Of a DNA stretch of 64,000 bases, positions 1 through 9,830 are shown one piece after another. Below the pieces are notes generated by a model. The model had not been told where the DNA came from and made no database searches. It saw only the letters and a list, made by a program, of their open reading frames with translations. Origin of the DNA: Rotaria macrura (lineage: Eukaryota; Rotifera; Eurotatoria; Philodinida; Philodinidae); assembly GCA_900239685.1 (NCBI GenBank), contig OENT01000669.1, forward strand, positions 1-64,000, read 5' to 3'. Made by a program: the position numbers and the translations under genes. Positions within the stretch are counted from its first letter, which is position 1. Each line of letters begins with the position of its first letter.

Positions 1-113
1 GGGTGGGTGTGGGTGTGGGTGGGTGTGGGTGTGGGTGGGTGTGGGTGTGGGTGTGGGTGTGGGTGTGGGCGTTACTCTTCGCTTTATCCACACCCAGACC
101 CACACCGACACGC
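1..113. repeat. Telomere-like foldback at window start (G-arm, spacer, C-arm)
   Basis: Bases 1-69 are TGTGGG/TGGG units reading G-rich on the plus strand. After about 20 bases (containing GCTTTAT) the strand switches to the complementary C-rich form at 88-112 (CCACACCC, ACCCACACCG). TGTGGG is the known telomere repeat of bdelloid rotifers. At a true left chromosome end the plus strand should be C-rich, so this is an internal head-to-head array or an element cut by the window edge, not a terminus. Confidence 0.85.
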
Positions 114-118
114 TAAAG

Positions 119-672
119 ACAATGAAGTCGATAGATGACTTGAGTAGAGGCTAAATATCTTTACCTAAATCATAACTGCAGTGAGGGGTCGCAAAAAAAT
201 GTACATTTCTTTTTTCAGATACTATTTAAAATATATTTGGCAGATACGTTAAAATATATTTATCAAACAGTAACTATCGACAAAGAAGAGTTTCAGTGGT
301 TTTTATTTTTTCACAGTTAATATGCGTGCTCTCTTTGCTTTTTCACTGCTTCGATGTAAAAGTTATCAAATTGATCGATGCATAGGTGTTAGATGCGAAA
401 TATTTGCTTTTGTCTTTACTTTGTGAAAATATAATACATGATCGTTATTAAAGTCAAAGCACGTTTTGATAAAAGGTTTGAAAAGGAAAGAAAAAAGCAA
501 TATTTTTTCATTTTAAGAGAATAACATTATATCCTTAATGAAACTGATGCGAAACCTAAAGTTAACTCCTCAATTTGAACTGGTGTTTAAGAAGGGATAT
601 TATCGTTAACAGGCTGCAAAGCTTTCACTACGAAAGGCTGAGACTGAGGATATCAAAGTAATATGACATAAA
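119..672. other. AT-rich gene-free stretch
   Basis: No coding frame, inverted repeat or tandem repeat was recognised here. It separates the first telomere-like array from the decayed gene remains that start at 673. Confidence 0.5.
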
Positions 673-1167
673 ATGATTCAAGATGGAGTATCATATCAAT
701 TTTTACCTTGTTATGTTCGAGAAAAACCTTCAAGTGAATCTTGCAGATTTGCAAAGTATCAATATCAAATTCTTTGGAATGCAAAATTAAAATTTATCCA
801 AAAAAAACAGTTGGAAGAAAAATCAAAGTACATCGCCAAAAAAGAACAGCCGGAGAAAAACCAAAGCATATTAGAATCGAAAAAAGAGTATCAAGTAGTT
901 ATAGCACAACGCAACAGAGTTTTAGATAAAACATCAACGAAGCCGGACGAAGACGATGATAATCTTTGTTATTTATTAAACGTCGTAAAATTTAACGAAC
1001 AAGCATATCGGGAAAATCTGAAGCGCGTGATCCAAGAGAATAAATCAATTAATGATATTTATGATATTTCTTTAGCATGTAGAGAAAATATATTATTTAG
1101 TAAGTCAAGTGTGTCGAATGAAGATGCTAGAAATTACTGTGACCAAGCAGCAATCGCTATAGCTTAA
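673..1167 (+). pseudogene. Unrecognised 164-aa ORF, probably part of a decayed gene
   Basis: An ATG-initiated frame of 164 codons. The protein is hydrophilic, with a Lys/Glu/Gln-rich middle (residues about 35-75) that could form a coiled coil, an acidic DEDDD run near residue 93, and a helical C-terminal part. No family was recognised. The following same-strand frames at 1,422-1,733, 1,761-1,940 and 2,075-2,272 also look protein-like but are separated by stops, so these may be pieces of one gene in decay. It could also be a short real gene. I see no splice sites that join the pieces. Confidence 0.4.
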
Positions 1168-1421
1168 CTATTCAAGAAATATTAGCTTCGCTCGACTGTA
1201 AAGAGAGACTCGATGGAACTCCTCTGGCAACGGAAGGTGAATGAAACCTAAGATATTCATTGGATTCTTGCTGTCAACGCTATAAATACATTCGAGTGAT
1301 TCTTCAAATAGTGTTAACTCTCAAATGTTTGAAAGATGAAGAGAGAAATATGTTTCACGAATATTAAGAATTTATCAAAGGAATAATTGATAAATATGAA
1401 GCTTGTTATGTTTTTATCCTC

Positions 1422-1733
1422 GTGCGTGCGTATCTTAATGGCAACGATGCCGCTTATGAGGACGACAAAGTGAAGGATTTTATCGAAAAATGCGAACAAA
1501 ATTTTATACGAGGGAATGCCTTACTGATGCGAAAATTTCTCGTAGCTGTTACAGCATTGTATTTTAATCGGGAACTACGGTATCCGATCTTGAAGTTCCC
1601 TATGGAAAGGTATAAGAAACTAACCTCATGCAATGACGAGGTGGCTAAGAAAGCCATCCATATTTTAAATCAAAAAAAGTTAAATTGTGCCTATCAGCTG
1701 AACCTTTTGCATTTTCATCTATTGGACTCATAA
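1422..1733 (+). pseudogene. Unrecognised 103-aa ORF fragment
   Basis: A plus-strand frame of 103 codons with balanced composition, rich in charged and hydrophobic helix-forming residues (segments around DKVKDFIEKCEQNFIRG and NRELRYPILKFPMERYKK). This resembles real protein more than chance ORF. It has no recognised domain. It lies between two other same-strand fragments and ends 28 bases before the next one, which supports one broken gene rather than three small ones. The ATG may not be a real start. Confidence 0.4.
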
Positions 1734-1760
1734 CTAAGTATGATCGGCCTAAGAAATAAT

Positions 1761-1940
1761 CAATGGCATGTTGGTGTGATCAGAAGAACTATTTGTGTAT
1801 AGCTGGTTGTTCGCAAGTTGGTTTTCCTATTTACATTCACAAATCAGAAATTGTTGACTTGATGAAACTCATTCATGACCAGTTTAAACTTGAATTTGAT
1901 GGACAACATGAAGAAGAGGCTATTCTGGGCGTGGGTGTGT
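1761..1940 (+). pseudogene. Short coding fragment truncated by a telomere-like insertion
   Basis: From ATG at about 1,761 a 59-codon frame runs into the telomere-like repeat at 1,927 and ends within it (last residues AILGVGV, the GVGV being encoded by GTGGGTGTG). The C-terminal part (KLIHDQFKLEFDGQHEEEA) looks like genuine protein. The frame resumes as protein-like sequence only after the telomeric block, at about 2,075, so the block appears to have landed inside coding sequence. Confidence 0.4.
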
Positions 1941-2020
1941 GAATTTGGATTTGGAATGTGAGTGCGCGTGTGGCTTTAAAAGAAAACACCTACAAGTACA
2001 CCTACTCCCACACCACACAA
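1927..2020. repeat. Telomere-like foldback, second copy
   Basis: A G-rich arm (GGCGTGGGTGTGTG then degenerate GT-rich DNA) is followed by GGCTTTAAAAGAAAACACC and a C-rich arm ending in CCCACACCACAC. The centre GCTTTAAAAGA is shared with the copy at 2,272-2,458, so the two blocks are related elements and not independent simple repeats. It separates two protein-like fragments on the plus strand. Confidence 0.7.
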
Positions 2021-2074
2021 TTAGTTTTTATGTATGAGACATTGGGTGATTTGTATTACTGTTGAAAATATAAC

Positions 2075-2272
2075 TTGTACGCTATAAGGAATCATGACAA
2101 AGCAATTGAATTAAGCACTGAAATGACAGATAGTATCAATCCAGAAACCTTATATCATTTTTATTTAAATCATGGACTGATCTATCATGAACTCAGTTAT
2201 TTTGAATTTGCTCTCGACAGTTGGAAGGTCGCACCTGAATACATGGAAAACACAGAAATCTCAGACAAACTT
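2075..2272 (+). pseudogene. TPR-like repeat fragment
   Basis: The open frame from about 2,075 encodes a helix-turn-helix pattern typical of a tetratricopeptide unit: NHDKAIELSTEM, then YHFYLNHGLIYHELSYF and EFALDSWKVA, with the small/aromatic spacing of a TPR (G at helix A, Y and A/L positions in helix B). There is no ATG; the frame follows the telomeric block directly. At 2,272 it runs into the next telomere-like block, which it reads as a Pro/Thr/His-rich tail to a stop at 2,497. I regard that tail as an accident of the repeat. Probably a relic of the TPR domains common in bdelloid genes. Confidence 0.5.
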
Positions 2273-2458
2273 GAGTGTGGGTGTGGGTGTTGCTTTAAAA
2301 GAACACACCCACACCAACCCCCACCCACAGCCACACCCACAGCCACACCTACAGCCACACCCACAGCCACAGCCACACCCAAACCCACACGCACACCCAC
2401 ACCCACAAAAAAACCCACACGCACACGCACACGCAGACGCACACCCACAACCACACCT
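2272..2458. repeat. Telomere-like foldback, third copy
   Basis: G-arm GTGTGGGTGTGGGTG (2,275-2,290), centre TTGCTTTAAAAGAAC, then a long C-arm (2,304-2,456) of CCCACA/CCACAC units interspersed with CAGCCA variants. It produces four overlapping low-complexity ORFs on both strands, none of them credible. Same centre as the copy at 1,927-2,020. Confidence 0.8.
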
Positions 2459-2509
2459 AGTGAGTCGACTTTCGATGTCGATGAACAGTACTTGTGAAAT
2501 CAAATAGAA

Positions 2510-2842
2510 TTAACGAAGAATACGACTCACAGCTCGACGACTGATAGTAATATTTAAATATTTTTGAGCATATCGGACTAGATCAGTCAAAGAAAGAGTG
2601 TCATTCTGGAGTTATTAGAGCTTGATTGCGCGTTTTGGACGATTCGTTAATTTAGAATGACGTCCAACTCTAGGTTTGGTTGCTACCATAGGAATTCGGT
2701 TCAACTTGCAAATAGTTTGACGAACATAATGTCGAGATACATTTAATCTTCGTGAAATTTCATGCTGGAACATACCAGTATCACTTAAAAGAATAATTAC
2801 CGTTTTGGTTGATACGAATGGCCTTTCTTCCTCTTGTCGTTC
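2510..2842 (-). pseudogene. Tc1/mariner-type transposase N-terminal relic
   Basis: The minus strand encodes two helix-turn-helix units in the order found at the N terminus of Tc1/mariner transposases. The first holds HEISRRLNVSRHYVRQTI, followed by a basic linker with RVGRHSKLTNRPKR. Two consecutive in-frame TAA codons (2,617-2,612) interrupt it. The same frame then continues with LSLTDLVRYAQKYLNITISR and RRAVSRILR, the usual second HTH, to a stop at 2,512-2,510. The catalytic DDE domain is missing, and the relic ends about 50 bases from the telomere-like block. It is clearly dead. The family call rests on motif order, not on a search. Confidence 0.7.
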
Positions 2843-3130
2843 TTATAAGATGTCGTACACTTCATAGATAAAATATATAGTAAATAGACTGACTCCGTGC
2901 AATTTTGAAGGAAAAAAACAAAGAAAACATCAAGGGTGGTCTATAATTATACCACAACATATTTATCTTTCTATCCATCGCTGCACGTCTATAAGCAAAG
3001 AATAAAAACACTGATGATGCCTCATAGCATCAAATGTATCCAACTATTGAAAGAGCATAACAATTCAATATATAGACTTGAATATAAAACAGAAAGCAAT
3101 CTTTTTCATATGAGGTATAGGGAGATCTAT

Positions 3131-3440
3131 AATTTTGCCATACCCGGTAGAACCAGACACACCCCTTCCGAAAAGCACACCAGAATCAGCCCATAACCTC
3201 ACCAAATACCTACACCCAATCACATCAACGACAATAAAATAGCCGCACCACCCTCACATCTCACTCATTCCCTAGCATCACTCTCAACCTCAGGATCCGA
3301 ACAAATACTCATGTTCACACCGTCATCCCTACGCCTGCCAACCCCTATCTACACTCATACCCACCTATAGAAAATCAAGCTCACTGATACTGTGACGCAC
3401 ATGTACACTGACATCTGCACCCTACTTTTTGTCACAGGCA
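3131..3440 (+). repeat. Strand-asymmetric C-rich block
   Basis: About 310 bases with abundant C and A but very little G on the plus strand (CACACC, CCCACC, CACATC motifs throughout), in sharp contrast with the flanks. It reads as a very degenerate CCCACA telomere-type array. The frame ending at 3,196 is probably not a gene. Confidence 0.55.
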
Positions 3441-4000
3441 GCAATTAATTGTACTTTTTTTGCATGTGAAGATTCTGGCGACATGACTTATGATAAAGGC
3501 AAACCAAAATAAGCGGTGCAGAACCAATTAATCCGTTTGTTCCCTCATAAGCAGTAATCAATTGGACTTTTTTCTGTTTCTATCCAGGGATCGTTGGAGA
3601 AATTTTATTTATTTAAGAAGATTCAAAGTAGTGGGAGAAAGCATTGTTGACTCATTTCTTCTCTTGTAGGCAAAAAAACAAAATGTCTAAGGAGAAATCA
3701 ATGGTATTCGTTTTTGGTTTTGTTGACTGATTGTTGAAGTAATGGATTTTATTAAGATGAAATTCGACTTTGCCGAGTAGTGAAGATTGATCCATTCGTC
3801 CCCTCATAAGCAGAAATAGAAAGAGTGTGAGCAGAAATCAATTGTACTTTTTTCCGTTTCTATGCAAATATTGTTGTGAAAAGGATTTTTATTGAGGTGA
3901 AATGGATCTATTGCAATTAGTAATAGTTTGTTGATTTCTTCACTCAAAAGTTGAACAAAAACACATGTAAGTAAACGCCAACAAAGAGCTTTTTTCACCA
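3430..4000. repeat. Degenerate tandem repeats around an ATCAATTGTACTTTTTT core
   Basis: The core CAATTGTACTTTTTT recurs at about 3,443, 3,557 (CAATTGGACTTTTTT) and 3,838, and CCCTCATAAGCAG recurs at about 3,542 and 3,800, each followed by CTGTTTCTAT-like sequence and a run resembling AAGGATTTTTATTGAGGTGAAAT. The copies are diverged and of unequal length. No coding frame was found. Confidence 0.5.
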
Positions 4001-5042
4001 GTCATTTTTGAGCGACGACTCTCAATATGGTTTGCTGGATTTCGGTCTGAAGTCGATTCCAGTGTGCGGTGATACAGTTTTCTCTTTTGTTTGCTGAGAA
4101 ATGCTTTTTTCGGCAGTGGTTCCTGGAAGAAAGGTTTTTCTAAATATTTGCAGAGGTCCCAGTTGGTGGAAAATGAGGAATTTTCCTAATTTGCTTCGAA
4201 ATTGTTTTAGAATTCCGTGAAAATAACAGAAAGCAATCGACTGTCGTTATCCATATAATCGCCATCAATGACTGCTTAATCCTGTGTTTGGTCGTTGTAC
4301 AGTTTAAAGAGTTGCTTACGGTTTTCGTTAGTAGATTTCTGGCGATACAGGGAAATCTTCGATTGACGTTTCTTATGTTCTCGTATCGACTGTCAAGTGT
4401 CGATTTTGAAAGTCTTAGGGAGCCTAATAAATTCGAACAAATAGGATCAATATTTTATTTAATATCATGCGATAGAGCTCACATATACAATATGCTGATT
4501 CTCATGAATCTTAATCCGAAAACTGTTTCTCTCGTAGCCTTCTCATGCCCATTAGAAATTTTATTATGAGACTTCTTTTGTGTGAAATTTGAAACTTTCT
4601 GAAAATATTAGTATTCGAATTCCTATAAAAAGTCAATGGCTTATTGTTGGCTTTGACAGATATGAAACATGTCAGTATATATGGACGTAATTCGCAGACG
4701 CCTAATAGTGTTTTCGTTGGATACCCATACACTTGTAGCTCATTACATACTTTATATATGGAAACACGCTAACATCATGAATTAGTTGACCCTTCACTGA
4801 CTCGTGCCCTTTTGTTACTTTATGTTACCAAATACATTTCGTTCTGAATCTTCCGTTTGTTATTTGGTAGGCAATATTTCTGGGTATAATAGAAAGCAAC
4901 CTCCGTTTACTTCACGTTTTCCTGTTCACTCTTCATTCAGCAGACCCAAATAAATCTGTATTATGTGAGTTTTCATGGTTATTCTTGTATCGAAGCTCTC
5001 TATACGAAAATGTTGTGTATAGAATACTACTTCCTCTTACAG
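4001..5042. other. Gene-free stretch
   Basis: Only short frames with no recognisable protein character occur here, on both strands. No repeat structure was recognised up to the target-site duplication at 5,043. Confidence 0.4.
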
Positions 5043-5050
5043 CAACAGCT

Positions 5051-6054
5051 GGTGACCACTCATCTCGTCCCCTTACATTTCGTCCCCTTACAGTTCGTCC
5101 CTTACATTTCGTCCCAGTTACATTTCGTCCCTTTACATTTCGTCCCTTTACATTTCGTCCCAAGTGATGAGTATTACTTATTATTAGAGAAAATATAAAA
5201 GAAATTTTATTGTACTAAATTCAAGCGCTTATTTTCAAGTTCATAGCGATACGAGTTAAATATTCCTCAATATTGTTCACATCATAAGACAGTACAATTC
5301 TTTTCAGTCGTGCATCAAGATTTTCATAAGTTTTTTTCCTTTTGGTTCACCAACACGAATTTTTTATTTCATTTCTCTAACGAATGATGTGAATTCGATT
5401 TGGATCAGGTGCGTGTGAGTGTTCAGACGGATCTTTAAGAAATACTTCCATTTGAACATTTGTGTAACAACGACCAAAAAAACATGGATCTATGTAGAAA
5501 TATTAGATTGAAAGATTTATACTTCCTTCTGCAGTTTCGATTTTCACAACGAAATATTCTGTTTTCGTCTGTGATTCGATGTTCTGTGTACAAATGTCCC
5601 ACAAAAAAATCATTGAATTCCCTCGAGAACTCTTCAAAAGTTCAATTCTACTCATTGTAAAGCTACTATTCGAACTTATTCGAAATCGATGTATAACAAC
5701 TACTAATGCACGTGATCAAATGACGAATAGAATATTATTACCGATATATATTTATAACGGAGGGTGGACATCGCCCATTCTTCATTGGCTTCTCAAAACA
5801 CGATGATTCACTATTCACAAAACATAGTATTTACACAGTAACTATTTCTAAATAACTACACAGATTGTTTCTTGTCAAGTCATGACCTATGCAACTGGGA
5901 CGAAATGTAATTGGGACGAAATGTAAGGGGACGACATGTACAGGGACGAAATGTAACTGGGACGAAATGTAAAGGGACGAAATGTAACTGGGACGAAATG
6001 TAAGGGACGAACTGTAAGGGGACGAAATGTAAGGGGACGAAACGTAGGGGTAAC
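5051..6054. mobile_element. Foldback DNA element with tandemly built terminal repeats and TSD CAACAGCT
   Basis: The left terminus (5,051-5,161) has about seven tandem copies of a 14-16 bp unit, TTACATTTCGTCCC; the right terminus (5,897-6,054) has about ten copies of the reverse complement GGGACGAAATGTAA. The outer ends match as GGTGACC...TCGTCCCC and, reverse-complemented, GGTTACC...TCGTCCCC. CAACAGCT occurs directly outside both ends (5,043-5,050 and 6,055-6,062), an 8-bp target duplication (7 bp if the shared C belongs to the element). The 730-bp interior has no credible transposase, so the element is non-autonomous. An 8-bp TSD is usual for hAT-like elements. Confidence 0.8.
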
Positions 6055-6336
6055 CAACAGCTATCTCTTAAAATCTCAATGAAAATATTTTTAGTTTCTA
6101 AGTACATCATCGGGCATTCTTGTCAAAGTAGCATTCAGTAATGTAAAATATTCTTTTCCACAAGTTTTCTTTACATTGAATGGCACGTCAAATAACTAAA
6201 ACAGAAATCTTCATTCAAAATTAGTCTATATTGATAATGAAGATCAATTTCAGCATAGTACTACCCGGATGGATGAATCCGATACCTTTTTCGAACAAAG
6301 AAACTTCTTTTATTAATCAGATACGAAGTAGTACCT

Positions 6337-6702
6337 CCCAGGCAGACAAACACTTGTAAAAACGCGTTTAAACGCACAATCGGAAACGCCGATTGTGAGT
6401 CACTAACGCTCATTAACAAAACTCAAGAAACGCGTTTTTTACGCAGAATTTTCACTTTCTAAGCGTGAAAACGGATAAAAACTCAAATTCTGATGGTTTA
6501 AACGAATTGGCTTTCAAGTCATCGAATAATCGGGCGTTTTAACGCTCAGGACTAGAGTTTTTATCCGTTTTCACGCTTAGAAAGTGAAAATTCTGCGTAG
6601 AAAACGTGTTTCTTGTGTTTCGTTAATGAGCGTTAGTGACTCACAATCGGCGTTTCCGATTGTGCGCTTAAACGCGTTTTTACAAGTGTTTGTCTGCCTG
6701 GG
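6337..6702. mobile_element. Hairpin MITE with 148-bp arms
   Basis: The left arm 6,337-6,484 begins CCCAGGCAGACAAACACTTG, and the right arm 6,555-6,702 is its near-perfect reverse complement ending GTTTGTCTGCCTGGG. The loop is only 70 bases. The arms carry several smaller CGTTT/AAACG palindromes. No ORF and no clear TSD beyond a possible CT dinucleotide were seen. The high arm identity suggests recent arrival or hairpin-based correction. Confidence 0.85.
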
Positions 6703-6719
6703 CTGACGGTATTCCTACA

Positions 6720-6915
6720 GGTTCGCAAAAGTCTACGTCAGATTCCACCACCAATCTACAGTAGAATCAGATAGCCTACAACTCTATAGCTCCGAGAGTA
6801 ATTCTGTGTCTCTGAGTCCTATCGGATATGATCTGTTTGATAGAAGTCCGATACAATCCTATCGCTTGTCGACAAACTTTCGATCGGATCCGATTATCGG
6901 AATGAATCTCCTAGG
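6720..6915. repeat. Degenerate TCCGAT/CCTAGG repeat
   Basis: This stretch contains repeated AGATTCC, TCCTATCGG and GATCGGATCCGATTATCGG motifs and ends in CTCCTAGGC. The same vocabulary dominates 13,367-14,121 and, more weakly, 17,440-17,755, so it is probably an eroded member of one palindromic element family. Confidence 0.4.
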
Positions 6916-7705
6916 CAATTAATGTTGCTCACAACTCGTGCAGAAAAACTCAACTTTTTGACTGCGTGCTTTGCTAAATATTGTTGAAAACTTATTGACA
7001 TTGAAATATTCTAATGTCACTCGCATGCGTACAACGTTGGAGAACTACGGCTATGGCGACTTCATTTAAATTCAGTAGAGTTTGTTTCTAAATAAAAAGC
7101 TCTAAATTTATCCGACATTGTGAACTGAAGGATTATGGGGAACGCGTAGGGCTAGTGGGACTCGTTTTTACTGGATTTATTTCTTCTACAGGACTTTATT
7201 TTATCGGAGATTACGTATTTAAGATGATATTTCAAAACACCTACATAGTAGCACAATTGCTAGTACTCCCACCCCTCGACACACACATCGGCACCCACAC
7301 CCAAAGACCAAAGTACATGTTTTTCCCGAGTCTTCGAATAACATTGATATTTCTGTACTTCAATTTTCATTCTTTAACTAGTTCCTCAATCGATTTTCTA
7401 TCATTTTTTTTAATGAGAAGACTTGAAATTAATTATGATATTTATATAGTCACTCTCGGGCGTCTTTAGTAATTGATTGATTCGAATCATTGAAGATGAA
7501 GCCTAATAATATTTTCTCAGCTTGGATAATAATTGTTTCACTGTCTTTAGAATCTTCACCTTCAGATATCACTATTGAGTTTCTCTTAGGTGTCTGAAGA
7601 TATGGATCTTAGAAATAATCGGCTGGTGATTCATTATTTATATCGATATTAAATGCCTTATTATGTATCTATTTATAGACTAACTGCTGTATTTTTTCCT
7701 TTCAG
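6916..7705. other. Gene-poor stretch with short C-rich motif
   Basis: No convincing gene. A short C-rich patch with CCCACC and CACCCACACCC lies at 7,262-7,306 and may be another trace of telomere-type repeat. The 104-codon frame at 7,155-7,469 spans it and is low-complexity and hydrophobic; I do not call it a gene. Confidence 0.4.
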
Positions 7706-8056
7706 CTCTCAGACTTGAGCTTTATATCAACTACTCATCTCTCAGCATCAGCTTCAAGCAAAAATACAATTGTACCTTACCAAAGAGAAGATTTTTTAAA
7801 AGATAGTCTTTGTCCTTTATTCGCTTGTTGTTTAATTATGGAAGAAAACGTTGCATATTATAAAATAAAAAGAAGGCGAGTATTTCTCTATACAAAGTAT
7901 TCTCTTATGCTAATTTTGTATCGATGATAATTTAGAAGATGTCAAGAGCTCGTTGCAACTAGTTGGCGTGCCTATATTTTAATGACTTTATTATGTTGTA
8001 TACTTCTGCCAGCACTTATAGCAGCCGTTATTTTCGCGGGTACGTACTATAGCTAA
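7706..8056 (+). pseudogene. Decayed single-pass membrane protein fragment
   Basis: A good acceptor (TTTTTTCCTTTCAG) ends at 7,705. The frame then encodes a hydrophilic segment containing YQREDFLKDSLCP and a basic cluster KIKRRR, is interrupted by adjacent in-frame TGA and TAA codons (7,925-7,930), and resumes in the same frame as SWRAYILMTLLCC followed by ILLPALIAAVIFAG, a clear transmembrane helix. A possible donor (GTACGT) follows the helix at about 8,039. The cytoplasmic-tail-plus-TM exon layout resembles that of the GH114-like gene at 53,265. The extracellular domain is not visible downstream. The function is unknown. Confidence 0.45.
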
Positions 8057-8835
8057 GAAAACTTGAACGATTTGAACAATTAGAAATTATCGGGTTATAT
8101 ATACAATATCAATAATTCTTTTAATAGCTGACTTTGATTAATCTTGATTTTTTTGAATCGCTTAAATGAATTGAATTCCCGAAGAGTTAGTAAACTTAAT
8201 TGATTAGATCGGTCTATGCGAGATTTCATCATATATCTATACTAATGATATATTAAAAAATAGTTTTTTTTTCGTCACTGTCCATCGGTTCGCTTAGATG
8301 TAAATTCTTTGTACAGCAAGGAACAAATCAGTATGATCGGCTTTGTGTTACTTAACCTTGAAGTCAAGATAAGATTGTACCAAACATGAACTTCCTGCAT
8401 TACAAAATAGATTTTTCTATGAGTCTGAAAGAAACTTGAAGCATTTTTGTTAGGACCGAAATCATCATTTATCATTAAAAAAAGACCTTAAATGTTCAAT
8501 CTCGTATAAGTCATCATTCACGCACATATTGTATGCGTGTGAATTGGTAATTAACAGTGCTAGAACGTATTTTACTATAGATTTCGTCGACAACAACTGT
8601 ACCAATAGTAATAAGTAGTTGATAATTCTTTCTAAATTTAAAAACTGGATACGAAATAACTTCTTGATTTGAAAGTTATAGATAATGAGTTCCAGTGAAA
8701 TCATAAAGTGGACAAGATAGAAAGCCCAATGCATTGATTTTAAACCATACATCACGAAATAAATTATTTTAATCAAAACATGAATGGGTGTGATTTCGCG
8801 TCATTTTAAATCCATCCTCAGGACGAAAGTGAGCA
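8057..8835. other. Gene-free stretch
   Basis: Very AT-rich. The minus-strand frames at 8,275-8,475 and 8,465-8,776 have no recognisable protein features. Nothing else was seen before the target duplication at 8,836. Confidence 0.4.
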
Positions 8836-9656
8836 ATCGGATTCTGCAGCAGTAGACAAAAAATCGATCGGTGAGATAAATGATCATTTCTAGCGGAAAA
8901 ATGTCGTTCAGGTCAAAAATGAACTTTCTTTCCTTCCTGAGTAAACAGAACGATAAAATATCTAAGTATATGTCCACGTGTGCACCGCGCATGTATAATC
9001 AACTTCTTGTATAGAATAAAATGAAAATAATTGAAGAAATTATCAAGAAAAATAGGAAAATAGCTTGGAGGCATGAAACAGCGCTCCTAGAAAGAAAACA
9101 TAATATCAAATAAAATAAAACACATTCTGTAATGTAGTGATCACATTTCCATTGTAATACATCTTTCTGTTAGGACTTCGTTGCATGACTCCTATTGATA
9201 TATAGTTATACATTCCTATCTATCTGTGTATATATATATATGTCTTTCTTTGAAAAGTCAGTTACAACTATAAGCCTCGTTCGTCTCTTTTCCTTTTTTC
9301 CCTCGTTGTTTCTATTTTCTTTGAAGTCAACAAAAGATATTATTGACAGTGAAACCAGTTGTCCTCTACACAAACGTGATACGTGAAACATTCACGCATG
9401 GTAGATCAAAACAAAACCAATGCAAGTTCTTCAAAAATATGACCAAGACTCAGCAAAAAATATGATGCCATTAAACAAAACAAAATTCACGCTAGGAAAA
9501 CTACATTACTATAAGTAAGAATATTCCCCTTCTCATAGTTTGATAATTTCTTCATATAAGAACTTACGCATGATGTGTTTCGTACCATAAACGCCACTAC
9601 AATTATAAATAATCCTTTCCTCTATATTCAGATAAGTTAATATTCTTTTCGAATAA

Positions 9657-9830
9657 ATTTTTCTTCTATAGGAAAAATGATATTTCATTTTTCCACAGCA
9701 TTTTCCCATAGAAATTTCGACTTTTCCGCTGCGTTTTCATTTTTCCGCTGAGGAATATTTATATAAGTTCAAGTAAGAATCGACATGAAAGCATTTTTCG
9801 TCTATAGAAAAATTGATATTTAATGCGGTG
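9657..9830 (+). repeat. CATTTTTCCGCTG minisatellite unit inside copy A
   Basis: One unit of a 137-bp repeat: CCCATAGAAATTTCGAC, TTTTCCGCTGCGTTTTC, CATTTTTCCGCTGAGGAAT and GACATGAAAGCATTTTTC, in that order. The same sequence is present twice more at 12,011-12,290. Related sequence in reverse orientation is found at 48,600-48,720. Confidence 0.65.

Noticed and set aside
1-69. True chromosome end (telomere cap)
   Set aside because: The G-rich strand runs inward and is followed by the complementary array; orientation does not fit a left terminus.
2187-2507. Four overlapping ORFs rich in His/Pro, Cys/Gly or Val/Gly
   Set aside because: All arise from the telomere-type repeat and appear on both strands, which indicates low complexity rather than coding.
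4933-6110. ORFs with repeated GRNVKGRNV or HFVPLHFVP sequence
   Set aside because: They are translations of the 14-16 bp terminal arrays of the foldback element.
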